DNA of 64,000 bases from Nocardioides sp. PD653-B2 (GTDB lineage Bacteria; Actinomycetota; Actinomycetes; Propionibacteriales; Nocardioidaceae). Location of the stretch: assembly GCF_002117935.1 (NCBI RefSeq), contig NZ_BDJE01000034.1:19067-83066 (forward strand). The letters run 5' to 3'. The translations under genes and the position numbers were made by a program. This document shows positions 26,466 to 36,028 of the stretch, in pieces (within the stretch, counting starts at the first letter, position 1; every line of letters starts with the position of its first letter). Under the pieces are notes generated by a model. That model was given only the letters and a program-made list of their open reading frames with translations, was not told the DNA's origin and searched no databases.

Positions 26466-27603
26466 AGCTGATGGTGAAGAGCGTGGACCTGAGGCCGAGG
26501 TAGGAGCGGAACTGCGAGCCCGTCGCGTGCACGCTGCCCTCGGTCCCGGTCACGAGCACCTCGGTCACGCGGCCACCGTTCGGGCCGTTGCCATCGCGCT
26601 CGGTGACCTCGACCGACACCAGGTCCCCCAGCCCCGTCCAGTGCCGGGTCACCTGGTCGCCGGTGAAGGTCGTGGCGTGCGGGTCATCGGGGTAGCCGTG
26701 GTCGTAGGGATCTTCCTCGGGCACCAGATAGGGGTAGCCACCGTCGACGCTGTAGCCGCCGTTGCTGGCAGAGAACTGGGCGAAGATCGGGGCGCCGCCG
26801 TACGTCAGGATCTCGCCGGCGGTCGCCTTCACGGCGGCGTCCGTCGCGGACGTCTCGGCACCGACCCCGCCGTACATCTGGCAGGCCGCGGTGTCGCACA
26901 GGTCGTAGTCGCGGCTGGCGGGGACGTTGCCGCGCTCGAACACGGCGTAGGTGCGCGCGGCGACCGCCTGCGCACGGAGCGCGTCGGCGGGCCACGAGGC
27001 GAACACCTCCTGGGACAAGACGCCGCGCAGGTAGGCGTCGATGCCGACCACGTTGACCGCACCGGCCTCGGTCAGCCGGATCGCGCCGCGGTAGGTCGAG
27101 CCGCCGTCCAGGGTCAGGGGCTGGTTGCCCGCGGACAGCTCGGCGTCGCCCTTCGGCTTCTTCCAGTCGCGCCACGAGGTGGTCCGGTAGGAGATCAGCG
27201 ACCGGGCGCCCGCGGGCGTGACCCGCCACTTCTTCACGGTCTTGCCGTCGCGCTTCGTGGGCAGCGTCCACGTCCGGCCGTTGCCGAGGCTGTGCGCCTT
27301 CAGGCCGGACCGTGCGGCGACGACCACCGAGCCCTCCGGAGCCGCGGTGAGCAGCACCCGGATGGTCCCGCCGGCGGTGCCCCAGGAGGTGCTCGGGTAG
27401 TAGTGCTGGACGATCTCCCGGTAGGTCTGCCCGTCCGTCGCACGATTGCGGGCGCCGTACTGCGACAGGCCCTTGCCGTGGCCGTTGCCCAGTGTCGTGA
27501 CGGTGATGCTCGCGGGTTCGCGGTCGGGCGCGGCCTGCGCGGGAAGCGCGATCAGCGCCGTCACCGCGGCGGCGAGCAGGGACATGGCGAGCCGTCGAAC
27601 CAT
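26464..27603 (-). CDS. secreted SpoIID/LytB domain protein, copy B
   Basis: A 379-aa exported paralog of the neighbouring gene. Signal peptide MVRRLAMSLLAAAVTALIAL with AQA cleavage. The motif GNGHGKGLSQYGARNRA replaces the longer His-rich version of copy A. YLRGVLSQEVFASW and AQAVAARTYAVFERG align with copy A, and both keep LCDT..CQVYGG-type or LCDTAACQMYGG cysteines. The ATG at the complement of 27601-27603 is chosen; a GTG two codons earlier is possible and closer to GGGAG. The stop overlaps a perfect palindrome. The C-terminal end VLVTGTEGSVHATGSQFRSYLGLRST is similar in both copies. Confidence 0.87.
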   Translation of the reverse strand: MVRRLAMSLLAAAVTALIALPAQAAPDREPASITVTTLGNGHGKGLSQYGARNRATDGQTYREIVQHYYPSTSWGTAGGTIRVLLTAAPEGSVVVAARSGLKAHSLGNGRTWTLPTKRDGKTVKKWRVTPAGARSLISYRTTSWRDWKKPKGDAELSAGNQPLTLDGGSTYRGAIRLTEAGAVNVVGIDAYLRGVLSQEVFASWPADALRAQAVAARTYAVFERGNVPASRDYDLCDTAACQMYGGVGAETSATDAAVKATAGEILTYGGAPIFAQFSASNGGYSVDGGYPYLVPEEDPYDHGYPDDPHATTFTGDQVTRHWTGLGDLVSVEVTERDGNGPNGGRVTEVLVTGTEGSVHATGSQFRSYLGLRSTLFTIS

Positions 27604-27625
27604 GGGCACTCCCGAGAGTCAGGCG

Positions 27626-29020
27626 TCAGATGTGGTGCAGACGACGAGCGGCTTCGGCGATCGAACCGCTCATCGACGGGTACACCGTAAACGCCTGAGC
27701 GAGCTGATCGGTTGTCAAGGACTCCGCGACGGCGATCGAGACCGGGTGGATGAGCTCGCTCGCGCGGGGCCCGACGACCACTCCCCCGACGATGATGCCG
27801 GTGCCGGGACGGCAGATCAGCTTCACGAACCCGTCCCGGACGCCCTGCATCTTCGCGCGCGGGTTGCCGGACAGCGGCAGGGTGACCACCTCGGCCTGGA
27901 TCTCTCCCGCGTCGACGGCCTGCTGCGACCACCCGACGGTGGCGATCTCGGGGGCGGTGAAGACGTTGGACGAGACCTTCTTGAGGTCGAGCGGGTGCAC
28001 GGTGTCGCCGAGGAAGTGCCACATCGCGATCCGGCCCTGCATCGCGGCGACGCTCGCGAGCATGAGCACGCCGGTGCAGTCGCCGGCGGCGTAGACCCCG
28101 CGGGCCGACGTACGCGACACGCGGTCGACGTTGACGAACCCGCCGTCCGTGAGGATGACCCCCGACTCCTCCAGCCCCATGTCGGCCGTGTTGGGGACCG
28201 AGCCGAGGGCGAGGATGCAGTGCGAACCCTGGACGGTACGACCGTCGGTGAGCGTCACCGTGACGACGTCGCCGTCCCGGGTCACCGACTCCATGCGGGA
28301 CTTGGACAGGACCTTCATCCCGCGACGGGTGAGGACGTCCTCGAGCACCTTGGACGCGTCGGCGTCCTCGCCGGGCAGCACGCGGTCGCGGGAGGAGACG
28401 AGCGTGACGGGGATGCCGAGGTTGAGGTAGGCGCTGGCGAACTCGGCGCCGGTGACGCCGGAGCCGACCACGATCAGCTCGGTCGGGGCCTCGCTGAGGT
28501 CGTAGACCTGCTCCCAGGTGAGGATCCGCTCGCCGTCCGGCTGGGCGGTCGGCAGCGTGCGCGGCGAGGCGCCGGTGGCGAGCAGGACGGCGTCGGCGCG
28601 CAGGATCTCCTCGCCGCCGTCGGGCTTGGTGACCAGCACGCGGTCGGGGCCGGCCAGGCTGCCGCGGCCCTGGACCACCGTGACGCCGTCGCGGGTCAGC
28701 CGGCGGCCGATGTCGGCGGACTGGTCGGCGGCCAGCTGCTTGACCCGGGTGTTCACCCGGCCGAGGTCGACCCGGATCCCGGTGGCGGCGTCGCCCTCGG
28801 AGTCGTGGAAGTTCACCCCGAGCTCGGCGGCGCCGGAGAGGTCGCTCATCACCTCGGCGGTCGCGATCAGGGTCTTGCTGGGCACGCAATCGGTGAGGAC
28901 CGCGGAGCCGCCGACCCCGTCGGTGTCGACGACGGTGACCTGGGCGCCGAGCTGGGCGGCGACGTGAGCGGCCTCGTACCCCCCGGGGCCACCCCCGATG
29001 ATGACGACGCGTTCGCTCAC
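27626..29020 (-). CDS. NAD(P)H-quinone dehydrogenase, LpdA (Rv3303c)-type flavoprotein disulfide reductase homolog
   Basis: A 464-aa FAD enzyme with the Rossmann start VVIIGGGPGGYEAAHVAAQL and NAD(P)-binding IVVGSGVTGAEFA. Where true disulfide reductases have GCxxxxGC, this protein has GGSAVLTDCVPSKTLIA, so one redox cysteine is missing. That loss is known for the mycobacterial LpdA/Rv3303c group, which reduces quinones rather than disulfides. GTG 29020 is chosen because GAGAGGAA sits 7 bp upstream and the family begins right before the FAD motif; longer frames add about 24 residues of no known domain. A real dihydrolipoyl dehydrogenase is the next gene upstream. Confidence 0.88.
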   Translation of the reverse strand: MSERVVIIGGGPGGYEAAHVAAQLGAQVTVVDTDGVGGSAVLTDCVPSKTLIATAEVMSDLSGAAELGVNFHDSEGDAATGIRVDLGRVNTRVKQLAADQSADIGRRLTRDGVTVVQGRGSLAGPDRVLVTKPDGGEEILRADAVLLATGASPRTLPTAQPDGERILTWEQVYDLSEAPTELIVVGSGVTGAEFASAYLNLGIPVTLVSSRDRVLPGEDADASKVLEDVLTRRGMKVLSKSRMESVTRDGDVVTVTLTDGRTVQGSHCILALGSVPNTADMGLEESGVILTDGGFVNVDRVSRTSARGVYAAGDCTGVLMLASVAAMQGRIAMWHFLGDTVHPLDLKKVSSNVFTAPEIATVGWSQQAVDAGEIQAEVVTLPLSGNPRAKMQGVRDGFVKLICRPGTGIIVGGVVVGPRASELIHPVSIAVAESLTTDQLAQAFTVYPSMSGSIAEAARRLHHI

Positions 29021-29143
29021 TCGGTCATTCCTCTCGTCTCCCTGGGTCTCGTTACACCGCATCGCGGCTTCGTTCCTCAGCCCCGGCGGCACTCGACCTC
29101 GTCGCCCGAGGCAGCCGACTCGCAGGCTCGGTGCCTGCTGGCC

Positions 29144-30535
29144 TCAGAGGTTGATCATGTGGCCGGCGATGCCCTCGATGGCTTCCTTCATGGCCTCGCC
29201 GAGCGTCGGGTGGGCGAAGACGTTGCGCGCGACCTCGTCGGCGGTGAGGTCCCACTGCTGGGCCAGCGTCAGCGCCGGCAGCAGCTCGGTGACCTCGGGG
29301 CCGATCATGTGGGCGCCGACGATCTCGTTGAACTCGGCGTCGGCCACGATCTTCACGAAGCCGACTCCCTCGGCCATGCCGCGGGCCTTGCCGTTGGCGG
29401 AGAACGGGAACGTCGAGACCTTGACGTCGTACCCCTTCTCCTTGGCCTGCTCCTCGGTGTAGCCGAACGACGCGATCTGCGGCTGGCAGAACGTCGCGCG
29501 GGGGATCATGTCGTAGTTGATCTCGACCGTCTCGGCGCCGGCGATCGTCTCGGCGGCGACCACACCCATCGCCTCGGCGGTGTGGGCGAGCATCAGCTTG
29601 CCGGTCACGTCGCCGATCGCGTAGATGTTGTCGACGTTGGTGCGGCCGCGGGAGTCGATCTCGATGGCGCCGCGGTCGGTGAGCTTGACGCCTGCGGCGT
29701 CGAGACCGTAGCCCTCGACCCGCGGCGCGAAGCCGATCGCCTGGAGGACCTTGTCGGCCTCGAGGGTCTCCTGGTTGCCGTCCTTGCTGACGACGACCTT
29801 GACCTTCTCGCCGCTGTCGTCGATCGACTCGACCTTGGTGGACAGCAGCACCTTCACGCCGAGCTTCTTGTACTGCTTGAGCAGCTCCTTGGACACGTCC
29901 GGGTCCTCGGTCGGCACCATCCGGTCGAGGAACTCGACGATCGTCACGTCGACGCCGAAGTTGACCATCACGTAGGCGAACTCGACGCCGATCGCGCCGG
30001 AGCCGGCGATGATGATCGACCCGGGCAGCTGGTCGGTGAGGATCTGCTCCTCGTACGTCACGACCCGGTCGCTGAGCGTCGTACCGGGGATCAGGCGGGT
30101 CTTCGCGCCGGTGCCGATGATCAGGTTGTCGAACGTGTACGACGTCTTCGTGCCGTCCTTGTCGACCTCGAGCTCGGTGGGGCTCGTGAGGGTGCCCCAG
30201 CCGTCGATCTCGGTGATCTTGTTCTTCTTCATCAGGTAGTGGACGCCCTTGGCGCTCGCCTCGGCGACGCCGCGGCTGCGCTTGTGGGTGGTGCCGTAGT
30301 CCATCGTCGCGTCGCCACTGATCCCGAAGACGTCCTTCTCCTTCGTGATGATGTGGGCGATCTCGGCGTTGCGCAGCAGCGCCTTCGACGGGATGCAACC
30401 GACGTTGAGACAGACACCTCCCCAGTACTTCTCCTCGACGACGGCGACCGTCTGGCCGAGCTGGGCGGCGCGGATCGCGGCGACGTACCCGCCGGGGCCG
30501 GCACCGAGGACAAGGACGTTGAAGTGCGTGGTCAC
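29144..30535 (-). CDS. lpdA: dihydrolipoyl dehydrogenase (E3)
   Basis: A 463-aa FAD enzyme that reoxidises dihydrolipoamide in the pyruvate and 2-oxoglutarate dehydrogenase complexes and the glycine cleavage system. It has the FAD motif [20 protein letters not shown], the redox-active pair in [16 protein letters not shown], the NAD motif [15 protein letters not shown], and the C-terminal active-site HPTLGEAM with the His-Glu dyad. All key residues are present and length is normal. It lies 123 bp upstream of the quinone reductase gene on the same strand; the gap holds no gene. No E1/E2 genes are in this window. Confidence 0.95.
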   Translation of the reverse strand: MTTHFNVLVLGAGPGGYVAAIRAAQLGQTVAVVEEKYWGGVCLNVGCIPSKALLRNAEIAHIITKEKDVFGISGDATMDYGTTHKRSRGVAEASAKGVHYLMKKNKITEIDGWGTLTSPTELEVDKDGTKTSYTFDNLIIGTGAKTRLIPGTTLSDRVVTYEEQILTDQLPGSIIIAGSGAIGVEFAYVMVNFGVDVTIVEFLDRMVPTEDPDVSKELLKQYKKLGVKVLLSTKVESIDDSGEKVKVVVSKDGNQETLEADKVLQAIGFAPRVEGYGLDAAGVKLTDRGAIEIDSRGRTNVDNIYAIGDVTGKLMLAHTAEAMGVVAAETIAGAETVEINYDMIPRATFCQPQIASFGYTEEQAKEKGYDVKVSTFPFSANGKARGMAEGVGFVKIVADAEFNEIVGAHMIGPEVTELLPALTLAQQWDLTADEVARNVFAHPTLGEAMKEAIEGIAGHMINL

Positions 30536-30594
30536 GCCCGCCAGCCTACTGACGTGAGCGGGGACACACCCATCGGCTCTACTACTCTGCTCGC

Positions 30595-31047
30595 GTGACG
30601 CTCTACGCCGCCTACGGGACGAACCTCGATCCCGCCAGGATGGGCGAGCGGTGCCCGCACTCCCCGCTCTCGACGACCGGCTGGCTCCAGGGCTGGCGGC
30701 TCACCTTCGGGGGCGAGGAGCACGGCTGGGACGGCGCCCTCTCGACGATCGTCGAGGACCCGATCGACCAGGTGTTCGTCGCGGTCTACGACATCACCCG
30801 CGAGGACGAGTCGGCCCTCGATGGCTGGGAGGCCGCCGACCGCGGCCTCTACCGCAAGACGAAGGTCCGGGTCGCCACCCTGACCGGCGAGATCGTCGTG
30901 TGGACCTACGTCCTCGACGCCTACGAGGGCGGTCTCCCCTCCGCGTCGTACCTCGGCCTCCTCGCCGACGCCGCCGAGGCCGCTGACGCCCCCGCCGACT
31001 ACGTCGCCGCCCTCCGCCGCCGCCCCTGCCGCTCCATCGGGATGTAG
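30595..31047 (+). CDS. gamma-glutamylcyclotransferase family protein
   Basis: A 150-aa protein of the GGCT/AIG2-like fold. It has the N-terminal phosphate-like loop [13 protein letters not shown], the motif GWRLTFGG and, after the core, [13 protein letters not shown], which contains the conserved Glu expected for catalysis. Family members cyclise gamma-glutamyl amino acids or peptides to pyroglutamate; the substrate here is not known. Start is GTG. It is divergent from the dihydrolipoyl dehydrogenase gene with a 59-bp gap and is followed after 61 bp by the PNP gene, an arrangement also common in other actinobacteria. Confidence 0.8.
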   Translation: MTLYAAYGTNLDPARMGERCPHSPLSTTGWLQGWRLTFGGEEHGWDGALSTIVEDPIDQVFVAVYDITREDESALDGWEAADRGLYRKTKVRVATLTGEIVVWTYVLDAYEGGLPSASYLGLLADAAEAADAPADYVAALRRRPCRSIGM

Positions 31048-31108
31048 GGGGCGGCTGATGCCGAGGTGACCGATCGACGCCGCATGACGTCGCACTAGAG
31101 TCACCTCC

Positions 31109-31912
31109 GTGACGGACCCGGACACCCCCCACGCCCTCGCCCAGCAGGCCGGCGACGAGCTCGCCGAGCTGACCGGAGTGGAGCGCCACGACGTCGCGCT
31201 CGTCCTCGGTTCCGGCTGGCTGCCGGCGGTCGACGCCCTCGGCGAGGCGACCGCGGAGATCGCGACCACCGACCTGCCCGGCTTCTCGGCCGCGGCGGTG
31301 GCCGGCCACTCCGGCAAGATCCGCTCGGTCAGGGCGGGCGACAAGCAGCTGCTCGTCTTCCTGAGCCGCACCCACTTCTACGAGGGCAAGGGCGTCGCGG
31401 CGGTCGTGCACGGGGTGCGTACGGCGGCCGCGGCCGGGTGCCGGACCATCGTGCTGACCAACGGCTGCGGCGGGCTCAAGGAGACCTGGGAGCCCGGCAC
31501 GCCGGTGCTCATCAGCGACCACATCAACCTCACCGGGAAGTCACCGATCGAGGGCGCCCACTTCGTCGACCTCACCGACCTCTACAGCAGCCGGCTCCGC
31601 GCCATGTGCCGCGAGGTCGATCCGAGCCTCGACGAGGGCGTCTACGTCCAGTTCCCCGGCCCCCACTACGAGACGCCCGCCGAGATCGGCATGGTGCGCG
31701 CGATCGGCGGCCACCTGGTCGGCATGAGCACGACGCTCGAGGCGATCGCCGCGCGCGAGGCCGGGATGGAGGTGCTCGGCATCAGCCTGGTGACCAACCT
31801 GGCCGCGGGCATCAGCGGCGAGCCGCTCAACCACGAGGAGGTGCTCGAGGCCGGACGCGCGGCGGCGTCGCGCATGGGCGAGCTCCTGGGTCGGATCGTC
31901 CCGCGGATCTGA
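31109..31912 (+). CDS. purine-nucleoside phosphorylase
   Basis: A 267-aa trimeric-type (PNP/MTAP family) phosphorylase, which splits purine (deoxy)nucleosides with phosphate into base and (deoxy)ribose-1-phosphate. Visible motifs are VALVLGSGWL, GHSGKI, RTHFYEGKG, the purine-site VYVQFPGPHYETPAEI, and VGMSTTLEAIAAREAGMEVLGISLVTN. In this family the base is contacted by Glu and Asn in these last blocks. Start is GTG. It precedes a tetR gene by 1 bp and belongs to the nucleoside salvage district, with the phosphomutase, deoC, add, deoA and cdd genes on the same segment. Confidence 0.95.
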   Translation: MTDPDTPHALAQQAGDELAELTGVERHDVALVLGSGWLPAVDALGEATAEIATTDLPGFSAAAVAGHSGKIRSVRAGDKQLLVFLSRTHFYEGKGVAAVVHGVRTAAAAGCRTIVLTNGCGGLKETWEPGTPVLISDHINLTGKSPIEGAHFVDLTDLYSSRLRAMCREVDPSLDEGVYVQFPGPHYETPAEIGMVRAIGGHLVGMSTTLEAIAAREAGMEVLGISLVTNLAAGISGEPLNHEEVLEAGRAAASRMGELLGRIVPRI

Positions 31913-31913
31913 G

Positions 31914-32558
31914 ATGGCCGCGGCCGAGGAGACCCGCACCCGCCTCGTCGAGGCAGCCACCGAGGCGTTCGCCGAGCACGGCGTCTTCAGCGCCTCGCTG
32001 GTCGAGATCACCCGCCGCGCCGGGCAACGCAACCGGGGCGCCGTGCACTACCACTTCGGCTCCCGCGACGGCCTGCTCGTCGAGGTGCTCGAGCAGCACG
32101 CGGCGTTCCTCGCCGAGCGCGAGCGCGCGCTGCTCGCCCACGCCCGCACGACGCCCGCCGACGACATCGCCTCCGTGATCGAGGCGATCGTCCGCCCCTC
32201 GGTCGAGCTCGCCGAGACCGGACCGTCCGGTCGCCGGTACCTCGTCATCGTCGGCCAGCTGGTCGACGAGTTCGACCGGGTCTCCCCCCAGGTCGAGGAG
32301 GCGCTCGAACGCACCGGGGGCTACGCCGTCTACGCGCTGCTCGCGGAGCGACTCGCGGCGTACGACGAGGCGCTGCGCAACGAGCGGCTCGCCCTGGTGA
32401 CCGGATTCATCCTGCGCTCGGTCGCCGACCGGGCCCGCGCCACCGAGAGAACGACCCCGGGGCGCCCGCAGCTGACGACGGAGCGGTTCGTCGCGAACCT
32501 GGTCTCGATGGCTACCGGGATGGCGACCGCACCCATGGACGAATCGCGAGGCCTCTGA
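31914..32558 (+). CDS. TetR/AcrR family transcriptional regulator
   Basis: A 214-aa regulator starting 1 bp after the PNP stop, so it is probably co-transcribed with PNP. The helix-turn-helix is residues about 10-55 (TRLVEAATEAFAEHGVFSAS then RAGQRNRGAVHYHFGSRDGL). The C-terminal ligand domain is divergent. Family relatives with RGAVHYHFG are often close to unknown metabolic genes; target and effector are not evident. It could regulate nucleoside genes, or the following uronate-dehydrogenase-like gene, from which it is separated by 73 bp. Confidence 0.9.
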   Translation: MAAAEETRTRLVEAATEAFAEHGVFSASLVEITRRAGQRNRGAVHYHFGSRDGLLVEVLEQHAAFLAERERALLAHARTTPADDIASVIEAIVRPSVELAETGPSGRRYLVIVGQLVDEFDRVSPQVEEALERTGGYAVYALLAERLAAYDEALRNERLALVTGFILRSVADRARATERTTPGRPQLTTERFVANLVSMATGMATAPMDESRGL

Positions 32559-32631
32559 GCACCGGCCCCGCGATCCGGCTGGATCGGGCGCGGTTCGCCG
32601 GGCCCCGCGAGAGCCCGGATAGCCTTCCCGC

Positions 32632-33432
32632 GTGAAGGTCCTCCTCAGCGGCGCCGCCGGCAGCATCGGCCGGGCGCTCACCCTCGGCCTCGTCGACCGC
32701 GGGCACGAGATCGTCGGGTTCGACCGCGTCCCGCAGCCCGAGGGACACGTCGGTCCCTGGTACACCGGCGACTGCGCCGACCCGGATGCCGTCGCCGAGG
32801 TCTTCGACGAGGAGCACTTCGACGCGGTCGTCCACATGGCCGGCCACCCCGGCGAGGCCAGCCTCCCCGACTCGCTGACGTCGCACGTGGTCACGACCGC
32901 GGCACTGCTCGACGCGATGGTCGAGCACGACGTCACCCGGATCGTCTACGGCGGCTCCAACCACGCGGTCGGCCGGACGCCGCGCACCGAGCTGCTCGGG
33001 ATCGACGTCCCCCCGCGGCCGGACACGTTCTACGGCGTCAGCAAGGTCGCCGCCGAGGCCCTGATGAGCCTGTACGCCGACCGCTACGGCATCGACGCGG
33101 TGTCCTGCCGGATCGGCTCCTTCCTCGAGCGGCCGGAGACGGTGCGCCACCTGGCGACCTGGCTCTCCCCCGACGACTGCGTGCGGATGGTCGACGCCGC
33201 CCTGACCGCCACCGCGCCCGGCTTCGCCGTCCTCTACGGCATCTCGGACAACACCCGCGCCTGGTGGGACCTCGAGCCCGGCCGCGCCCTCGGCTACGAG
33301 CCGCAGGACGACGCCGAGGACTTCCTCTCCTCGGTCCGGCCCGGTCCGTCGGACGAGGCGGAGGCCGGCCACGTCGGCGGCCCGTACGCCACCGCCGAGT
33401 TCGAGCGGCCGGCGCTCGACCGCTCGTCTTGA
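32632..33432 (+). CDS. NAD-dependent uronate dehydrogenase-like oxidoreductase (extended SDR)
   Basis: A 266-aa short-chain dehydrogenase/epimerase-family enzyme. It has the Rossmann motif LLSGAAGSIGRAL, the active-site YGVSK (Tyr-Lys pair) and, just before it, GGSNHAVGRTPRTELLGID with VPPRPDTFYGVSK. That wording, and the end ISDNTRAWWDLEPGRALGYEP, closely match uronate dehydrogenases, which oxidise glucuronate or galacturonate to aldaric lactones. The ancestry therefore points to hexuronate oxidation; no other uronate catabolic gene lies here. Start is GTG. Its 3' end is directly followed by the MerR operator. Confidence 0.75.
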   Translation: MKVLLSGAAGSIGRALTLGLVDRGHEIVGFDRVPQPEGHVGPWYTGDCADPDAVAEVFDEEHFDAVVHMAGHPGEASLPDSLTSHVVTTAALLDAMVEHDVTRIVYGGSNHAVGRTPRTELLGIDVPPRPDTFYGVSKVAAEALMSLYADRYGIDAVSCRIGSFLERPETVRHLATWLSPDDCVRMVDAALTATAPGFAVLYGISDNTRAWWDLEPGRALGYEPQDDAEDFLSSVRPGPSDEAEAGHVGGPYATAEFERPALDRSS

Positions 33433-33459
33433 CCTGGAGTGCACTCCAGGAGTGACACT
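33429..33459 (+). promoter_or_regulatory. MerR-type promoter/operator 1 (for merR)
   Basis: TTGACC at 33429-33434 overlaps the perfect palindrome CTGGAGTGCACTCCAG (33434-33449). A -10-like GACACT begins at 33454, 19 bp after the -35, the overlong spacer typical of MerR-regulated promoters. The regulator's GTG start at 33466 is then very near the expected transcription start, so a leaderless message is possible. The sequence recurs in site 2 at 33833. Confidence 0.8.
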
Positions 33460-33465
33460 GGCCGG

Positions 33466-33861
33466 GTGAGCTACTCCATCGCCCAGGCCGCCTCCGCGAC
33501 CGCCCTGACGCCCGACACGCTGCGCTACTACGAGCGCGACGGGCTGATGCTGCAGCCGGTCGGCCGCTCGACGACCGGCCACCGCCGCTACACCGACGCC
33601 GACCTGCGCTGGATCGGCCTGCTCAACTGCCTGCGCGGCACCGGCATGCCGATCCGCGACGTACGCCGCTACGCCGCGCTGGTCCGTCAGGGCGAGGGCA
33701 ACGAGCAAGCTCGGCTCGACCTGCTCCGTGCGCACCGCCACCACGTGCTCGCCCAGCTGGCCGAGGTGCAGGAGCACCTCGGCGCGATCGACCGCAAGAT
33801 CGGCATCTACATCGACAAGGTGGACGCCGCACTTGACCTGGGGCGCACTCCAACCGTTTGA
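33466..33861 (+). CDS. MerR family transcriptional regulator
   Basis: A 131-aa regulator with the MerR DNA-binding winged helix at residues 1-70 ([37 protein letters not shown]) and a short C-terminal dimerisation helix ([21 protein letters not shown]). It has no metal-binding cysteines, so it is of the non-metal type near AdhR/NmlR and drug-response groups. GTG 33466 is chosen because it starts at the usual family position; an earlier GTG would lie within the operator. It sits next to an aldo-keto reductase whose promoter has a matching operator, so a stress- or aldehyde-responsive switch is likely. Confidence 0.9.
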   Translation: MSYSIAQAASATALTPDTLRYYERDGLMLQPVGRSTTGHRRYTDADLRWIGLLNCLRGTGMPIRDVRRYAALVRQGEGNEQARLDLLRAHRHHVLAQLAEVQEHLGAIDRKIGIYIDKVDAALDLGRTPTV

Positions 33862-33863
33862 GT
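33833..33863 (+). promoter_or_regulatory. MerR-type promoter/operator 2 (for aldo/keto reductase)
   Basis: TTGACC (33833-33838) overlaps CTGGGGCGCACTCCAA (33838-33853), which matches operator 1 at 13 of 16 positions. It is positioned inside the last codons of merR and ends before the aldo/keto reductase ATG at 33870. A -10-like TTGAGT lies about 19 bp from the -35 (33858). This second site means the reductase can be induced separately from merR. Confidence 0.75.
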
Positions 33864-33869
33864 AGTGCC

Positions 33870-34874
<1,005 letters not shown>

Positions 34875-34923
34875 GCGAGGGGCCGGAGTTTCGGGTCGTG
34901 CCCCGGGGGCCATACCTCACGGC

Positions 34924-35502
34924 ATGACCCGAACCCGCGCCGTGGCTGCTGCTGCCGCCCTCGTGCTCGCCGCCGGCTGCTCGTCGGAGGGCTCCTCGCC
35001 GGACGGCTCCCCGGACCCGGAGCCGAGCAGGACGCCGACCTCGTCGACGAGCGCGCCGACGACCGACCCCGCGAAGCCGGCGGTCGTCCTGCGGGGCTAC
35101 CCCGGGTCGTCGTGCCAGACCCGCGGCGGCATGGTCGTCGAGGTGGGCAGCATGCGGGTGACCCGCCCCGTGACTCTCGAGAAGGCGGGCCTCGTCGGCG
35201 ACGTCAACGTCGTCCACGGGGCGCCGAGCGTGGTCGCCCGACCGGACAGGGGCCCGGACTGGTCGGGCAGCTATCCCGGCCCCCAGCCGAGCCCGCGGTC
35301 CCGGCGTGACCTCGGATGGGACCAGCGCAAGCCCTTGGCAGGCGCGCAGCTCGAGCCTGGGCGGTACTACTTCTTCCTCCCCCTCAGGGTCCGCCCGCCG
35401 AGTGCGCACTTCGACGCGCTGCAGGTCACCTGGTCGGAGGGCGACGTCCCCGGAGTCGACGAGGCCGAGCGGGTCTCGGACTTCAAGGACTCGTGTCGGT
35501 AG
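34924..35502 (+). CDS. lipoprotein of unknown function, paralog 1
   Basis: A 192-aa lipoprotein: a signal peptide ending in LVLAAGC, lipid-modified at Cys19, then a Ser/Pro/Thr-rich linker (about 21-55) and a compact domain with CQTRGGMVVEVGSMRVTRPV and RRDLGWDQRKPLAGAQLEPG, then RYYFFLPLRV, ending in a Cys. A second gene at 36029 has the same layout, including ARRTPLAGARVAPG and YNYFLPLDI, so the two are paralogs. The pair flanks a VOC-fold gene. Two Cys in the domain probably form a disulfide. No known function. Confidence 0.75.
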   Translation: MTRTRAVAAAAALVLAAGCSSEGSSPDGSPDPEPSRTPTSSTSAPTTDPAKPAVVLRGYPGSSCQTRGGMVVEVGSMRVTRPVTLEKAGLVGDVNVVHGAPSVVARPDRGPDWSGSYPGPQPSPRSRRDLGWDQRKPLAGAQLEPGRYYFFLPLRVRPPSAHFDALQVTWSEGDVPGVDEAERVSDFKDSCR

Positions 35503-35521
35503 CCAGGTCTACGGTGCCCGC

Positions 35522-35971
35522 ATGGTGATGTGGCAGCTCACGATCGACGCCAACGACCCGGCCCGCCTGGTGCGGTTCTGGGCTCCCCTGCTCGGTTACG
35601 AGATCCAACCTCCGCCGGCCGGCTTCGACAGCTGGGTCGACTGGTACCGGTCCCGGGGCGTGCCCGAGGAGGAGCTGGCCGGCGACCCGGAGGACCTGGT
35701 CGACCGGATCCACGACCCGTCCGGCCGCGGGCCGAACATCTGGTTCCAGATCGTGCCCGAGCACAAGACGCTCAAGAACCGCTTCCACCTCGACGTCTAC
35801 GCCACCGACCGCGACCCGACCCTGAGCATCGACGAGCGCCGCGCCATCGTCGAGGCGAAGGTCGCCGAGGTCGTCGCCGCCGGCGCGACGCTGGGCCACC
35901 GCACCGTCGGCCCCGACTCCTACTTCGCCCTCATGCACGACCCCGAGGGCAACGAGTTCTGCATCGCCTGA
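35522..35971 (+). CDS. VOC-family (glyoxalase-like) protein
   Basis: A 149-aa protein with the vicinal oxygen chelate fold: MWQLTIDANDPARLVRFWAP, LLGYEIQPPP, IWFQIVPEHKTLKNRFHLDV and FALMHDPEGNEFCIA, the last being the characteristic C-terminal DPEGN motif. Metal ligands (His/Glu) are probably in the FHLDV and NEFC segments. It could be a lyase, dioxygenase or resistance protein; the fold does not tell. Start ATG 35522 begins at the family's usual first strand. It lies between the two lipoprotein paralogs. Confidence 0.8.
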   Translation: MVMWQLTIDANDPARLVRFWAPLLGYEIQPPPAGFDSWVDWYRSRGVPEEELAGDPEDLVDRIHDPSGRGPNIWFQIVPEHKTLKNRFHLDVYATDRDPTLSIDERRAIVEAKVAEVVAAGATLGHRTVGPDSYFALMHDPEGNEFCIA

Positions 35972-36028
35972 TCGCGGCTCGCGGTGGTCCCGTGTTTGGG
36001 AGGCAGCCCCCGATGGAACTCCAGGGGA

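Noticed and set aside
27446..30598. 1050-aa frame antisense to the two disulfide reductase genes
   Set aside because: Shadow of two clear enzymes on the minus strand; composition biased, no motif.
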